From positions 327,103 to 391,102 of the forward strand of contig JBCBRS010000001.1 in NCBI GenBank assembly GCA_039819545.1: a DNA stretch of 64,000 bases, written 5' to 3'. The notes under the pieces were generated by a model. The model saw only the letters and a program-made list of their open reading frames with translations. It was not told the origin of the DNA and made no database searches. The position numbers and the translations under genes are program-made. Shown piece by piece: positions 17,420-26,055 of this stretch. Each line of letters starts with the position of its first letter. The first letter of the stretch is position 1. Origin of the DNA: CALLPQ01 sp039819545. Its GTDB lineage: Bacteria; Pseudomonadota; Alphaproteobacteria; Caulobacterales; Parvularculaceae.

Positions 17420-18289
17420 TCAGGATTTGATCCGGTAGCCAGCTTTCAACAGGCGATAGGCAAGGGTCGTCAGGGCGATATTCAAAACCAGCGTTGCCAA
17501 AACACTGATGGTCACCGATGCCTCCGCATGGCCAGTGAAGCCGTAGCGAAAGCCATCCACCAGCATGAAGACCGGGTTAAACTGGCTGGCAGTGACAAAA
17601 GTATCTGGCAGCCGGCTGATGGGGTAAAACGTGCCTGATAGAAAGGTCAGCGGCTGAATGACAAAATTGGTGATGGCCGATAGCTGATCAAATTTTTCAG
17701 CCCAAATCCCGGCCAACACGCCAAGCGTGCCAAACATCCACGCGGCGGTGAGCGCAAAGTAGAGGATTGCCAGTCCTTTGCGGACCGGCAGGGGATCACT
17801 GGTCGCCATGAAAGCAGCGCAGGTGATGGCCGTGATCAACCCCACCAACACCCCCCGGGTGACCGCGCCGCCGATAAACCCCGCTGCAATTTCTACGGCG
17901 GAGAGGGGTGCCATAAGGATATCCACGATAGAGCCCTGCATTTTGCCGATGATCAGGGATGACGAAGAATTGGCAAAAGCATTGGTCAGGATCGCCATCA
18001 TGATCAGGCCGGGTGCCAGAAAAATGATGTAGGAAACGCCGCCCACATCGGGCCGGGCAACGCCGAAGGCGAGCATGAAGACCAGCAAAAACAACAGGGT
18101 GGAGATCACAGGCGCTGCCACCGTCTGAAAAATCACTTTGACGAAACGCTGGACTTCTTTCTGGTAAAATGTCCAGAGGCCGAGCCAGTTCACCGCCCCG
18201 AAATGCCGCGCGCCTTGTCGGGCCTCGCTAGGGGTCAGCACTGGCGAGGTTAGCTTATCGGGGGACGGCAGGGTTGCTTCTTCAGCCAT
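17420..18289 (-). CDS. ABC-2 type transporter permease
   Basis: Integral membrane subunit of an ABC exporter, 289 residues with six predicted helices. The ABC-2 signature is visible as FLSGTFYPISRLPDTF and FNPVFMLVDGFRYGF. The first 50 residues are a cytoplasmic tail leading into GLWTFYQKEVQRF. The ATPase partner is not adjacent and must be elsewhere. The start at 18289 (MAEEATLPSP) is one choice; an ATG at 18328 with AAAGGG upstream would add 13 hydrophobic residues. Substrate unknown. Confidence 0.88.
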   Translation of the reverse strand: MAEEATLPSPDKLTSPVLTPSEARQGARHFGAVNWLGLWTFYQKEVQRFVKVIFQTVAAPVISTLLFLLVFMLAFGVARPDVGGVSYIIFLAPGLIMMAILTNAFANSSSSLIIGKMQGSIVDILMAPLSAVEIAAGFIGGAVTRGVLVGLITAITCAAFMATSDPLPVRKGLAILYFALTAAWMFGTLGVLAGIWAEKFDQLSAITNFVIQPLTFLSGTFYPISRLPDTFVTASQFNPVFMLVDGFRYGFTGHAEASVTISVLATLVLNIALTTLAYRLLKAGYRIKS

Positions 18290-18714
18290 GGGAAAACCAG
18301 CATTGCTCAGGAAAAAAAGAACGGGCATCACACGACCCTTTGGCTATGTGGCGGTGCGGGCCAGCCGCGTCAACTGCGCCATTCCCCCTCGTCACCCCCT
18401 TACTCCCAATGGCTCCCTGGCACGCCGGAAATGGTGGTGACGATCCCCGTGCAAAGCCAGGCCAGCCTTAAGATCAGTCTAGCCCCTAGATGTGGTGTGC
18501 AAAAAAAGGAGTTTGGCCGATGTTGTATTTTGCAATCGCTTGGATACTATATTTTGCGGATCATATGAATTTGGCAAAAGCCCGACACAATATGTTGTTC
18601 GAATTGCGTGGCAAGAGTGAAAAAGCGGTGACCGACCAGATATCGCCGTTTTCAGTCGGCGAGGCAGACGGCAGGCGAACGCCGGTGTTGGGCGTAGCAT
18701 AAAGGGAAGAAAAG
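18290..18714. other. Gap between the ABC permease and gcrA
   Basis: About 400 bp without a credible gene. A possible promoter for gcrA is TTGTAT (18523-18528) and TACTAT (18545-18550), spaced 16 bp. A 70-codon plus frame at 18490 overlaps these elements and has no family features. No GANTC methylation site was noticed close to the gcrA start. Confidence 0.35.
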
Positions 18715-19242
18715 ATGGCCTGGACCGATGAGCGTGTGGAACTTCTGAAAAAATATTGGGCGGAAGGTCTTTCTGCCAGCCAGATTGCCAATAAAATGGG
18801 CGGTGTTACCCGCAATGCCGTCATTGGTAAGGTGCACCGGCTGGGCCTGTCGGGCCGAGCGACACCTGCCAAGCCAAGCCGGGGGCGCGCTGTTCAGGCT
18901 GGTATTGCACCGCTGCCGGCGCCTGAGAAACCGGTGGTGGAAAAGCCGGCCGAGCCAACCCGCCCGGTCATTGAACCCGCCACGGTTATTGAGCCCGCTG
19001 TCCTTTCAAGCGGGGATCTGACCACCGTCGCGACGCTGAACCGCAATATGTGCAAATGGCCGATTGGTGACCCCGCCAAAGATGACTTCCATTTTTGTGG
19101 GCAACCCGCACAACAGGGCAAACCCTATTGCACGCACCACGCCACGGTCGCTTTCCAACCGGCCCAACGACGCGCCGACCGCCGCCCGGAACCACGCCCA
19201 ATCCGTGCGCTTCCGAGCGCCACCAAACGCGCCGCTGGGTAA
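18715..19242 (+). CDS. gcrA: Cell cycle regulator GcrA
   Basis: Sigma70-associated transcription factor of alphaproteobacteria that activates promoters carrying CcrM-methylated GANTC sites. 175 residues. The N-terminal DNA-binding helix-turn-helix is diagnostic (MAWTDERVELLKKYWAEGLS, then SQIANKMGG and RNAVIGKVHRLGL). A Pro/Ala-rich linker spans residues 50-95. The C-terminal sigma-binding part contains CKWPIGDP and FCG...YCTHHA cysteines and histidines. ATG 18715 has AAAGGGAAGAAAAG upstream. A terminator follows at 19282. Confidence 0.96.
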   Translation: MAWTDERVELLKKYWAEGLSASQIANKMGGVTRNAVIGKVHRLGLSGRATPAKPSRGRAVQAGIAPLPAPEKPVVEKPAEPTRPVIEPATVIEPAVLSSGDLTTVATLNRNMCKWPIGDPAKDDFHFCGQPAQQGKPYCTHHATVAFQPAQRRADRRPEPRPIRALPSATKRAAG

Positions 19243-19281
19243 GAGGCATTTCGCCCGTCCGCACGACAACACTGATTAACC

Positions 19282-19313
19282 GCCGGGTAAGGATGATTAC
19301 CCGGCATTTTAAT
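19282..19313 (+). terminator. Intrinsic terminator after gcrA
   Basis: Perfect stem GCCGGGTAA / TTACCCGGC with loop GGATGA, followed by ATTTTAATT. TTAA-N7-GTAA (19276-19290) resembles a CtrA box but lies inside this hairpin and is probably chance. Confidence 0.8.
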
Positions 19314-19382
19314 TGAGTTTGTAGCGTCAAATTTATGCCCCACCGGTAACAGTCACACCCTCGTTAGTTGGGGTGTGTCCAC

Positions 19383-20159
19383 ATGCGGATGGATATTGCG
19401 ACGGTAGGCGGTATTCTTGCCGGCTTTTTTATCATCGGGCTTGCCATTGTCATGGGCGGCGCGGTGAGCGTCTTTTTCAATGGCCCAAGCTTTCTGATCG
19501 TTCTTGGCGGTGCCATTTCCGCGACGGTGCTGCGGTTTCCCATCAACAAAGTTGTCGTAGCGTTCAAGACGGGTACCAAGATCGCTTTTTTTGATCAGCA
19601 AAAAGCGCCGCGCGATATCCTCGAGGAAATTCGCGACCTTGCCGGGGTTGCGCGCCGTCATGGGCCCATTGGTCTGGAGCGCGTGCCAGTGTCTGACGGT
19701 TTCCTTTCCCGCGGCAAGCAAATGATTGCCGATGGTTTGTCAACGGAGCATTTGCGTGAGCAATTGATGCGTGAGCGCGAACTGGAAATCCGCCGCCTCG
19801 TGGAAGGCGAGCAGATATTCCGCGCCATGGGTGAGGCCGCGCCCGCCTTTGGTATGATCGGCACTATCGTTGGTCTTGTAAAAATGCTCTGGACCATGGA
19901 CGACCCGTCAACAATTGGTCCAGCCATGGCCATTGCGCTCTTGACGACTCTTTACGGGGCGCTTGTTGCCTATGCGTTCGCCCTGCCGATTGCCGACAAG
20001 CTGGCGCTCAAGCTGGAGGTTCAGGAAACCAATCTCTCCCTGATCATTGATGGCCTGTGTCAGATTTCTGATCGTAAGTCGCCGGACGTGATCACCGATA
20101 TGCTGATCGTGTATCTACCGGAAAAATCACGCGGCCCATTTGAAATGATGCCCGCATGA
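19383..20159 (+). CDS. motA: Flagellar motor stator protein MotA (PomA-type)
   Basis: Membrane subunit of the ion-driven flagellar stator, 258 residues with four predicted helices. The N-terminus MDIATVGGILAGFFII and the conserved core APAFGMIGTIVGLVKML with the following GPAMAIALLTTLYGAL are those of the PomA/MotA short form. The acidic/basic cytoplasmic loop lies between helices 2 and 3. Start may be the ATG at 19383 or 19389. The stop overlaps the motB start (ATGA), so the two are co-translated. Confidence 0.92.
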   Translation: MRMDIATVGGILAGFFIIGLAIVMGGAVSVFFNGPSFLIVLGGAISATVLRFPINKVVVAFKTGTKIAFFDQQKAPRDILEEIRDLAGVARRHGPIGLERVPVSDGFLSRGKQMIADGLSTEHLREQLMRERELEIRRLVEGEQIFRAMGEAAPAFGMIGTIVGLVKMLWTMDDPSTIGPAMAIALLTTLYGALVAYAFALPIADKLALKLEVQETNLSLIIDGLCQISDRKSPDVITDMLIVYLPEKSRGPFEMMPA

Positions 20160-21163
20160 CGCGGTCTGTGGGTATGCGGATGGACAGAGCCCCGGGGTCA
20201 GAAAGCCGGGGGGCAGGGCGCGAGCGTTCGCGCCTCAATGGCGCCGACACCCATCTTGAAACCCAAAGTGTCACAAGACCAGCCACAAGCCCGTCATCAC
20301 TGGCCCGCAGTCAGCGTCAGGCGACGGTTAGCCCCCGTGTGGAGCGGGCACGCCGGGGCGGCACTTGGCTGATCACTTATGCCGATCTGATGACGATCCT
20401 TGTCTGTTTCTTTGTTCTGATCGTGTCGTTCTCAATTCAGGATCAGGTCAAGCTGGAGGTTGTCGCCGGGTCAATGCGCGATGCGTTTGGGGTGGCCGAG
20501 GAACGCCGCTTTGCCGGTGATGTGAAGATGATCGGGACACCCGATCAACGCCAGCCCGGAAACATCCGCCCCTCGCCTACGCCAACCGCAAGCGCGTTGA
20601 CCGAAACTCTGACGGCCAGTCCGGCCGCCGGGAGTACCGGCCACGCGGGTGCCCATGAACAACGCGAGGATGGTGAACGGTTGCGCCAAACCGTTACAAA
20701 GGCGCTTGACCGGGCGATCCTGACCCATCCGCTTTTGAAGGATAAAAGCGACGCGATCACCATCACGCTGGTGGAGGAAGGTCTGCAGGTCGTGCTTGCC
20801 GATGCGGACGGCGTGCCCATGTTCTTGCCCGGACAAGCCGAGCCAACACCGCGTGCGCGTCTTTTGCTGACCGAGCTGTCACGGATTGTTCAGCCGCTCC
20901 CCAACCGGGTCACGATCGAAGGACACGCCGATGCGGCGGGGCAGGGGGCCTATTCGGCTTTTGAACTGACGGTATCACGGGCCGACAAGGCGCGGCGCAT
21001 TCTGCAAGGCGCCGGTCTTGATGAGGGGCGGATCAGCGCCGTCACCGGACGCGGCGCCGCCAGACCCCTGTATCCAGACGATCCGTATGCGGCGGGTAAC
21101 CGGCGTATTGAGATCCTCCTGGAAGCGGCGGCTCCCCTCTTGCCACCGGAGCGATCCTTGTAG
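20156..21163 (+). CDS. motB: Flagellar motor stator protein MotB with OmpA domain
   Basis: Stator partner of MotA that anchors to peptidoglycan. 335 residues. There is an unusually long, Arg/Ser-rich N-terminal tail of about 65 residues. A single helix follows with the essential ion-binding Asp in TYADLMTILVCFFVLIVSFS. A Pro/Thr/Ala-rich linker leads to the C-terminal OmpA/MotB domain (VTIEGHADAAGQGAYSAFEL, SRADKARRIL, GRGAARPL). The tail length and linker differ from the Escherichia coli protein. Overlaps motA by 4 bp. Confidence 0.92.
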   Translation: MTRSVGMRMDRAPGSESRGAGRERSRLNGADTHLETQSVTRPATSPSSLARSQRQATVSPRVERARRGGTWLITYADLMTILVCFFVLIVSFSIQDQVKLEVVAGSMRDAFGVAEERRFAGDVKMIGTPDQRQPGNIRPSPTPTASALTETLTASPAAGSTGHAGAHEQREDGERLRQTVTKALDRAILTHPLLKDKSDAITITLVEEGLQVVLADADGVPMFLPGQAEPTPRARLLLTELSRIVQPLPNRVTIEGHADAAGQGAYSAFELTVSRADKARRILQGAGLDEGRISAVTGRGAARPLYPDDPYAAGNRRIEILLEAAAPLLPPERSL

Positions 21164-21176
21164 GCGTATCTTTACA

Positions 21177-21266
21177 ATGGCGCCTCTCAAACCCTTCGCC
21201 CTGAATATTGTGATTTGCGCCATGTGCGCTATGTCTTGCGCGCGCGATGATCAGCGACAGGAGTAA
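21177..21266 (+). CDS. Possible 29-residue lipoprotein-like peptide
   Basis: A short frame between motB and dapF. It has a Lys near the N-terminus, a hydrophobic run NIVICAMCAM and a cysteine in a lipobox-like AMSCARDD, then a polar end. No good ribosome site is seen and it ends 5 bp before dapF, overlapping that gene's ribosome site GACAGGAG. It may be translated as a leader or may be chance. Confidence 0.3.
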   Translation: MAPLKPFALNIVICAMCAMSCARDDQRQE

Positions 21267-21271
21267 GACAT

Positions 21272-22120
21272 ATGACGAGCCTCGCAGGGTTTCCCTTTCG
21301 CAAGATGAATGGTCTTGGCAATGATTTTGTGATTCTTGATCTGCGCCACAGTGAGGCGCGGTTGACCGCAGAGGCCGCGCGCCAGCTTGCCGACCGCAAG
21401 ACCGGTATTGGCTGTGATCAGGTCATTACCATCGAAAAGGGCGAGACGCCGTTTATGGGCATTCGTAATCGCGACGGCAGCCGGGTCGATGCTTGCGGAA
21501 ATGCAGCGCGCTGTGTGGGGTGGATATTGCTGGAAGAGCTGGGGACGGACGAAACCATGTTGCAAACCGGCGCGGGGCTTCTCCGCGTGACGCGGGTTGG
21601 CGATCAACGGGTTTGCGTAGATATGGGCGCACCGCGTCTTGCCTGGCAGGATATTCCTCTCAAAGAACAGATGGATGATACCCGGTTTATCGATGTCAAA
21701 TTGGGCCCCATTGATAATCCGGTCTTGTGGGGTCCGTCGGCCGTCAATATGGGCAATCCCCATTGCGTATTTTTTGTTGACGATGCTGAGGTGCAAGCGC
21801 TCGATCGGTTTGGTCCGCTGGTGGAGCATCATCCGCTTTTTCCCGAGGGCGCCAATGTCTCGGTGGCGGAGGTCAAAAGTCGCTTCCTGATCAGACTGCG
21901 TGTTTGGGAACGCGGTGCTGGTATCACCGAAGCGTGTGGGACAGCGGCATGCGCGGCGCTTGTCTCTGCGTGTCGGCGGCGACTGACGGAACGCAAGGCA
22001 ACAATCGTGCTGGATGGCGGGGAACTTGCCATCGAATGGCGCGAAGATGACCATGTTTATATGACGGGGGCGGTTGCCTTTGAATTTGACGGCGCCGTGC
22101 CCGGTACCGTGGGGGCGTAA
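21272..22120 (+). CDS. dapF: Diaminopimelate epimerase
   Basis: Converts LL- to meso-diaminopimelate for lysine and peptidoglycan synthesis without a cofactor. 282 residues. Both catalytic cysteines are present: Cys75 in DACGNAARC and Cys222 in EACGTAACA. The N-terminal KMNGLGNDFVI and the GNPHCVFFV segment are diagnostic. ATG 21272 has GACAGGAG upstream. tdk follows after 6 bp, so the two probably share a transcript. Confidence 0.96.
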   Translation: MTSLAGFPFRKMNGLGNDFVILDLRHSEARLTAEAARQLADRKTGIGCDQVITIEKGETPFMGIRNRDGSRVDACGNAARCVGWILLEELGTDETMLQTGAGLLRVTRVGDQRVCVDMGAPRLAWQDIPLKEQMDDTRFIDVKLGPIDNPVLWGPSAVNMGNPHCVFFVDDAEVQALDRFGPLVEHHPLFPEGANVSVAEVKSRFLIRLRVWERGAGITEACGTAACAALVSACRRRLTERKATIVLDGGELAIEWREDDHVYMTGAVAFEFDGAVPGTVGA

Positions 22121-22126
22121 CCCACC

Positions 22127-22717
22127 ATGGCGAAGCTCTATTTTATCTATGCCGCCATGAATGCCGGCAAGAGTACCGCGTTGTTACAGTCCGCCTTTAA
22201 CTATCAGGAACGGGGTATGCGGACCATACTCTTGACCCCGGCCATAGATCAGCGTGGGGGTGAGGGGTTGATCACGTCGCGGCTCGGCATTGCGGAACCT
22301 GCAAAGGTCTTTACGCCAGACGCCGATCTAGAAGCCATGATCGCGTCGCCGTCGTCCGAGGCATCACAGGCGGCGGCTATTGATTGCGTTCTCGTTGATG
22401 AGGCGCAGTTTTTAACCCGCGCGCAGGTGCATGCCCTCACCCGGATTGTCGACATCCACGCTATTCCGGTCATGTGCTATGGTTTGCGTACTGATTTTCG
22501 GGGGCGTTTGTTTGAGGGTAGCGAGGCCCTCTTTGCTCTCGCTGATCAATTGAAAGAAATGAAGTCAATCTGTCATTGCGGACGCAAAGCCACCATGAAC
22601 TTGCGTATCAACGCTGATGGCAGCGCTGTTACGCACGGCGAGAAAATTGAAATTGGCGGTAATGAACGCTATATTCCTTTGTGCAGAAAGCATTTCTTTG
22701 AGCGTCTGGAGAAATAA
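22127..22717 (+). CDS. tdk: Thymidine kinase
   Basis: Phosphorylates thymidine in nucleoside salvage. 196 residues, type II (tetrameric) enzyme. The P-loop is AAMNAGKST (residues 8-16), the Asp-Glu metal site is VLVDEAQFL, and the zinc site is present as CHCGRKA with the C-terminal CRKH. The lasso loop FRGRLFEGS is intact. Confidence 0.95.
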   Translation: MAKLYFIYAAMNAGKSTALLQSAFNYQERGMRTILLTPAIDQRGGEGLITSRLGIAEPAKVFTPDADLEAMIASPSSEASQAAAIDCVLVDEAQFLTRAQVHALTRIVDIHAIPVMCYGLRTDFRGRLFEGSEALFALADQLKEMKSICHCGRKATMNLRINADGSAVTHGEKIEIGGNERYIPLCRKHFFERLEK

Positions 22718-22785
22718 GACTGTAAACACTCAGGCTGCGATAGATCCAAAAGATCGGAGTCGTCAACGCGGAACCATAGAGCCGA

Positions 22786-23109
22786 TTAAATCGGCATACG
22801 CATGATTTCTTGATAAGCTTCGATCATACGGTTTCGTACCGCGATTGCGGTCTCGAGGGAGACTTCCGCAGCGCTGATCGCGGTGACCACATCCACAAGA
22901 TCGGCCTCTCCGCGTCCTACAGCATTGGCGGCGGCATCGGCTTGTGCCAGGCTGGCACCCGTATCGGCAACCGCTGACTGGACCAATTGAGCAAAACTGC
23001 CGGGGTCAGTCTCGCCGGTTGGGGCGGCGGGCGCACTTGTGGTGCCGGCCCCGGTTTGTTGCAGGGTGCTGAGATAGGCTTGGGCTGCACGCAGACTATC
23101 GATGCTCAT
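22786..23109 (-). CDS. fliE: Flagellar hook-basal body complex protein FliE
   Basis: Links the MS ring to the rod of the flagellar basal body. 107 residues, mostly helical, with the typical C-terminus EVSLETAIAVRNRMIEAYQE and ending IMRMPI. Last gene of a minus-strand operon flgB-flgC-membrane protein-fliE with gaps of 9 to 36 bp. Convergent with tdk. Confidence 0.94.
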   Translation of the reverse strand: MSIDSLRAAQAYLSTLQQTGAGTTSAPAAPTGETDPGSFAQLVQSAVADTGASLAQADAAANAVGRGEADLVDVVTAISAAEVSLETAIAVRNRMIEAYQEIMRMPI

Positions 23110-23118
23110 GGGGCGACC

Positions 23119-23406
23119 TTACTTCAGGGACTGACCGATGACGGTCATGATCATGGCAAAGACAAACATGGCAAAAAAGATCATCATGAACGGTGCCGCC
23201 CCGGTGAAGAGCGCCCACAGGGCAAGGCCGACGGCAGCGGCGCTGACAACGCCAAGACCGAGGACGAGGCCGGAACGATTGCCTTTATCGGATTTGCCCC
23301 CGCCGGTTTTGGTTTGTGATTTGCTGGCCTTGGCGGCCGCTCCAGAAGGCGAAGCCGATGCCGTTGCCGCGCCAGAGGTACTGCGTGAGCCGAATGATTT
23401 TGTCAT
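23119..23406 (-). CDS. Unknown small membrane protein in the flgBC-fliE operon
   Basis: 95 residues. The first half is Ser/Ala/Lys-rich and disordered (STSGAATASASPSGAAAKAS). The second half forms two hydrophobic helices, GLVLGLGVVSAAAVGLALWAL and FMMIFFAMFVFAMIMTVI. Not a recognised flagellar protein. It lies between flgC (11 bp) and fliE (9 bp), a place where other bacteria have no gene, so it may act in basal-body assembly at the inner membrane, possibly near the export gate. This role is inferred from position only. Confidence 0.7.
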   Translation of the reverse strand: MTKSFGSRSTSGAATASASPSGAAAKASKSQTKTGGGKSDKGNRSGLVLGLGVVSAAAVGLALWALFTGAAPFMMIFFAMFVFAMIMTVIGQSLK

Positions 23407-23417
23407 TGTCCGTATCC

Positions 23418-23828
23418 TTATTCGAGGATCTGCAGGGTCGCGCTTGCCATGGCGCGCATCAGGTCAAGGGCGCCAAGATTGGCTTCATAGCTTCGCTGGG
23501 CATCGCGCAAATCCATCATCTCGATCAGCGGATTTACATTCGGTAATTTCACATACCCCTCAGTATTGGCGGCGGGGTGACCCGGATCAAATTCCAGCGT
23601 AAAGGGCGTGCGGTCAGCCTCTACGCCGCTTAGCTGAACGGTCTGGGCATTGATCTGTCTATCGAGGAGTGTCGAGAAAACTGGCACCTGTCGCTGATAA
23701 GGATCACCGCCCGGCGTTTTCGCCGTAGACTGAGCATTCGCCAGGTTTTCAGCAACGATCCGGATGCGTCCCGATTGGGCCTCAAGACCGGAGGCAGCAA
23801 TCTGCATTCCTGTGGAAATATCACCCAT
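23418..23828 (-). CDS. flgC: Flagellar basal-body rod protein FlgC
   Basis: Proximal rod subunit, 136 residues. N-terminal rod motif GMQIAASGLEAQSGRIRIVA with ENLANAQST, and the C-terminal helix YEANLGALDLMRAMASATLQ, both typical. Start is ATG 23828 with AGAGGA upstream; a TTG two codons earlier is in frame. Lies 36 bp after flgB. Confidence 0.95.
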   Translation of the reverse strand: MGDISTGMQIAASGLEAQSGRIRIVAENLANAQSTAKTPGGDPYQRQVPVFSTLLDRQINAQTVQLSGVEADRTPFTLEFDPGHPAANTEGYVKLPNVNPLIEMMDLRDAQRSYEANLGALDLMRAMASATLQILE

Positions 23829-23864
23829 GATCAAGTCCTCTTGGCTGGGAAAACGAAGACGGCT

Positions 23865-24272
23865 TTAGCGTCCGCTACTAATGGCAAGACGCATCAGGTC
23901 AATTGATTTGCGATAAACTTGCGCGGCGAGGCCATATTCCATGCGGGTCTGGGATAGCGCCATGGTCTCGCGCTCCACCGAAACACCGTTGCCGGACAGG
24001 CTGCCCGATTGCACCCGGCGGGTTTCAACACCTGGCTGCTGGTCACTGACGCGGTTTTGATGGCGCGGATCACTCACCCGCAACGGGCGCGCTGACAGGG
24101 CCGCCCTATTGCGGCGCACGGCGTCAGAAAAGGCCGGTGCCTTCACGTCTTTTGCGCGGTAACCGGGCGTGTCCGCGTTGGCGATATTTTCCGTCAACAC
24201 GCTGGAGCGCGCCGACAGATGGGTCAGCCGCTGGGCAAGGTCCGACAAAAGAGGCAGGTCATTGACCGACAT
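23865..24272 (-). CDS. flgB: Flagellar basal-body rod protein FlgB
   Basis: Proximal rod subunit, 135 residues. The motif SVLTENIANADTPGYRAKDV near residue 25 is the family signature; the C-terminal helix reads QVYRKSIDLMRLAI. The ATG at 24272 is chosen because GGAG lies 8 bases upstream; an upstream TTG at 24278 is less likely. First gene of the operon. Confidence 0.95.
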   Translation of the reverse strand: MSVNDLPLLSDLAQRLTHLSARSSVLTENIANADTPGYRAKDVKAPAFSDAVRRNRAALSARPLRVSDPRHQNRVSDQQPGVETRRVQSGSLSGNGVSVERETMALSQTRMEYGLAAQVYRKSIDLMRLAISSGR

Positions 24273-24304
24273 AAACAAATCTCCATGTGAAAGCCTAGCG
24301 GTTC

Positions 24305-24312
24305 ATGGTTAA
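24305..24312 (-). promoter_or_regulatory. Candidate CtrA half-site before flgB
   Basis: TTAACCAT on the minus strand, 33 bp upstream of the flgB start. This 8-base form is used by CtrA at early flagellar promoters in Caulobacter. No sigma-54 GG-N10-GC element was found nearby. Confidence 0.45.
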
Positions 24313-24369
24313 ACGAAGGTGTATTTCAGCGATGCGGCACCCGCCAGCGCGAGCAAAGAGGGGACTGGT

Positions 24370-25311
24370 ATGGCGAAAAAGCTTGGACTGGCATTAAGTG
24401 CGGGGGCCGCTCGCGGTTGGGCCCATGTGGGTGTGCTGCGCGGTCTGAAGGAGCTTGGTCTTGAGCCGCAAGTCATTGCCGGCACGTCCGTTGGGGCGCT
24501 TGTTGGCGGGGCCTATCTGATTGACGCGCTCGATGGATTTGAGGCGTGGGCCCGTACCCTGTCGCCCCTCTCGGCGTTTCAACAGTTCACATTCAATTTG
24601 ACCAGCGGCGGGCTGATCAATGCCGAGGCCGCATTTGCCGCCTTCGAGGACTATGACCGACCTATTGAGGACCTCGAAATTGCGTTTGGCGCCATCGCTT
24701 GTGATCTTGGTACCGGAGAGGAAGTTACACTAACCAGCGGCTCGCTCCTCCAGGCGGTGAAAGCGTCTAGTGCCATTCCGATGCTGCTCAACGCGGTGCC
24801 GCGGGGGGATCGCTGGTTGGTGGATGGGGCAGTGGTCAATCCGACGCCGGTGTCGCTTGCCCGTGACCTTGGCGCCGATTACGTAATCGCGGTTGATTTG
24901 AATGCCGTGCCCCGCACGCTGGCGCGGTTTGATCCACCGGAAAACACATTGCCGGTACCGGTGGAGACGTCGGGTGCGACGCCCACAACCCTGACTGGCG
25001 CGGTAACAAGACTAGTCAATGACACCCGCGATACGCTTTCGCGGGAGTTTCAAAAAGCAAAAGCCCGGATCAACGCAAAGCCACACCTGTTTGAGACCGG
25101 TATGGCTGTCGCCGATACGGTCCAGATGCAGATTGCGCGCGCACGAATGAAAACCTGCCCGCCAGACCTGTTATTGATGCCGGACATGCGGGCCGCCCTA
25201 CCCAATGCCTTTGACCGGGCCGATGAATTTGTGGAAATCGGACGCCAGGCGTTGTTAAATCATGCGGACGAGATCGTTGCCAATCTCAAGGACGATGCGC
25301 CGGTGACATAA
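24370..25311 (+). CDS. Patatin-like phospholipase (RssA family)
   Basis: Predicted lipid acyl hydrolase of 313 residues. It has the nucleophile elbow GTSVGALVGG (Ser near residue 44), the oxyanion stretch LSAGAARGWAHVGVL and the catalytic Asp in VDGAVVNPTPV. The C-terminal third is helical and variable. Start is ATG 24370 with GAGGGGAC upstream; frames reaching 24319 lack a ribosome site. Transcribed divergently from flgB. The bacterial family is mostly uncharacterised; Escherichia coli RssA sits beside rssB, but no such neighbour is here. Confidence 0.9.
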   Translation: MAKKLGLALSAGAARGWAHVGVLRGLKELGLEPQVIAGTSVGALVGGAYLIDALDGFEAWARTLSPLSAFQQFTFNLTSGGLINAEAAFAAFEDYDRPIEDLEIAFGAIACDLGTGEEVTLTSGSLLQAVKASSAIPMLLNAVPRGDRWLVDGAVVNPTPVSLARDLGADYVIAVDLNAVPRTLARFDPPENTLPVPVETSGATPTTLTGAVTRLVNDTRDTLSREFQKAKARINAKPHLFETGMAVADTVQMQIARARMKTCPPDLLLMPDMRAALPNAFDRADEFVEIGRQALLNHADEIVANLKDDAPVT

Positions 25312-25346
25312 CAGTCCCCGATTATACCGAACTTTGGAGTGACCCT

Positions 25347-25892
25347 ATGCCTGTGCCGTTTTTGCCGACCCGTTTTTTATTTGGTGCCGCTGGTTTGGCG
25401 ATGCTCACCGCGTGCGCCCATGGCGCCTCCGATGAAGGTGCCATAGCGCAAAGCGCCTCTCAGGGCCCGGTGACCTCCGCGGTCGCCTCGCCGCTTGCTG
25501 CCTCTACGTCCAGGCGGAGCGCTCGCCCGTTTGGTGAGACTGTCACAGCCGCAAGAGCCGCGATTGATAAACGTGGCTTCAAAACCTTCGCGGTGATCGA
25601 TCATGCCAAGGGGGCGGCCTCAATCGATGCGGTACTCAACCCCACGACGCTGATCATTTTTGGCAATCCAAAGGGGGGTACGCCGTTGATGCAGGAAAGT
25701 CAGACCGCCGGGCTCGATCTACCGTTAAAAATGCTGGTGATTGAAAGGTCCGATGGCGCGGTGGACCTTGTTTGGACCCCGATGCAAACCATCGCCGCAC
25801 GCCACGCGATTACGGGGCAGTCCGGGCGGATTGAAAAGGTCTCCAGCGCGCTACACGCGATTGCCGCCGAGGCGAGCGGCATCGCCCCCTAG
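25347..25892 (+). CDS. DUF302 lipoprotein
   Basis: 181 residues. The lipoprotein signal ends at Cys23 in LAMLTACAHG, and a low-complexity Ser/Ala linker runs to about residue 60. The DUF302 domain follows, with IDKRGFKTFAVIDHAKGA, TTLIIFGNPKGGTPLM and LPLKMLVIERSDG. The domain is common and its function is not known. Probably anchored in the outer or inner membrane facing the periplasm. It is the last core gene before tRNA-Val(TAC). Confidence 0.9.
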   Translation: MPVPFLPTRFLFGAAGLAMLTACAHGASDEGAIAQSASQGPVTSAVASPLAASTSRRSARPFGETVTAARAAIDKRGFKTFAVIDHAKGAASIDAVLNPTTLIIFGNPKGGTPLMQESQTAGLDLPLKMLVIERSDGAVDLVWTPMQTIAARHAITGQSGRIEKVSSALHAIAAEASGIAP

Positions 25893-25979
25893 TCTTGCCC
25901 CGGAAAGGCTTGCAAGCGGAAAAATCTTGCGATAAGTACCGCGCTTGGTCTTGCAGAGACACTTAAATCTTTAGCAAGC

Positions 25980-26055
25980 GGGCGGTTAGCTCAGTTGGTA
26001 GAGCGTCTCGTTTACACCGAGAATGCCGGGAGTTCGAGTCTCTCACCGCCCACCA
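25980..26055 (+). tRNA. tRNA-Val(TAC), island attachment site
   Basis: Acceptor stem GGGCGGT / ACCGCCC, then A and an encoded CCA. The anticodon stem TCTCG/CGAGA encloses TTTACAC, giving anticodon TAC. The accessory region begins at its 3' end. The serine recombinase gene is antisense to its 3' half (from 26012), so the attachment core probably lies inside the tRNA. No second copy of the 3' end was seen in the window. Confidence 0.97.

Noticed and set aside
19276..19290. CtrA-like TTAA-N7-GTAA before motA
   Set aside because: It lies in the gcrA terminator stem and matches only in part.
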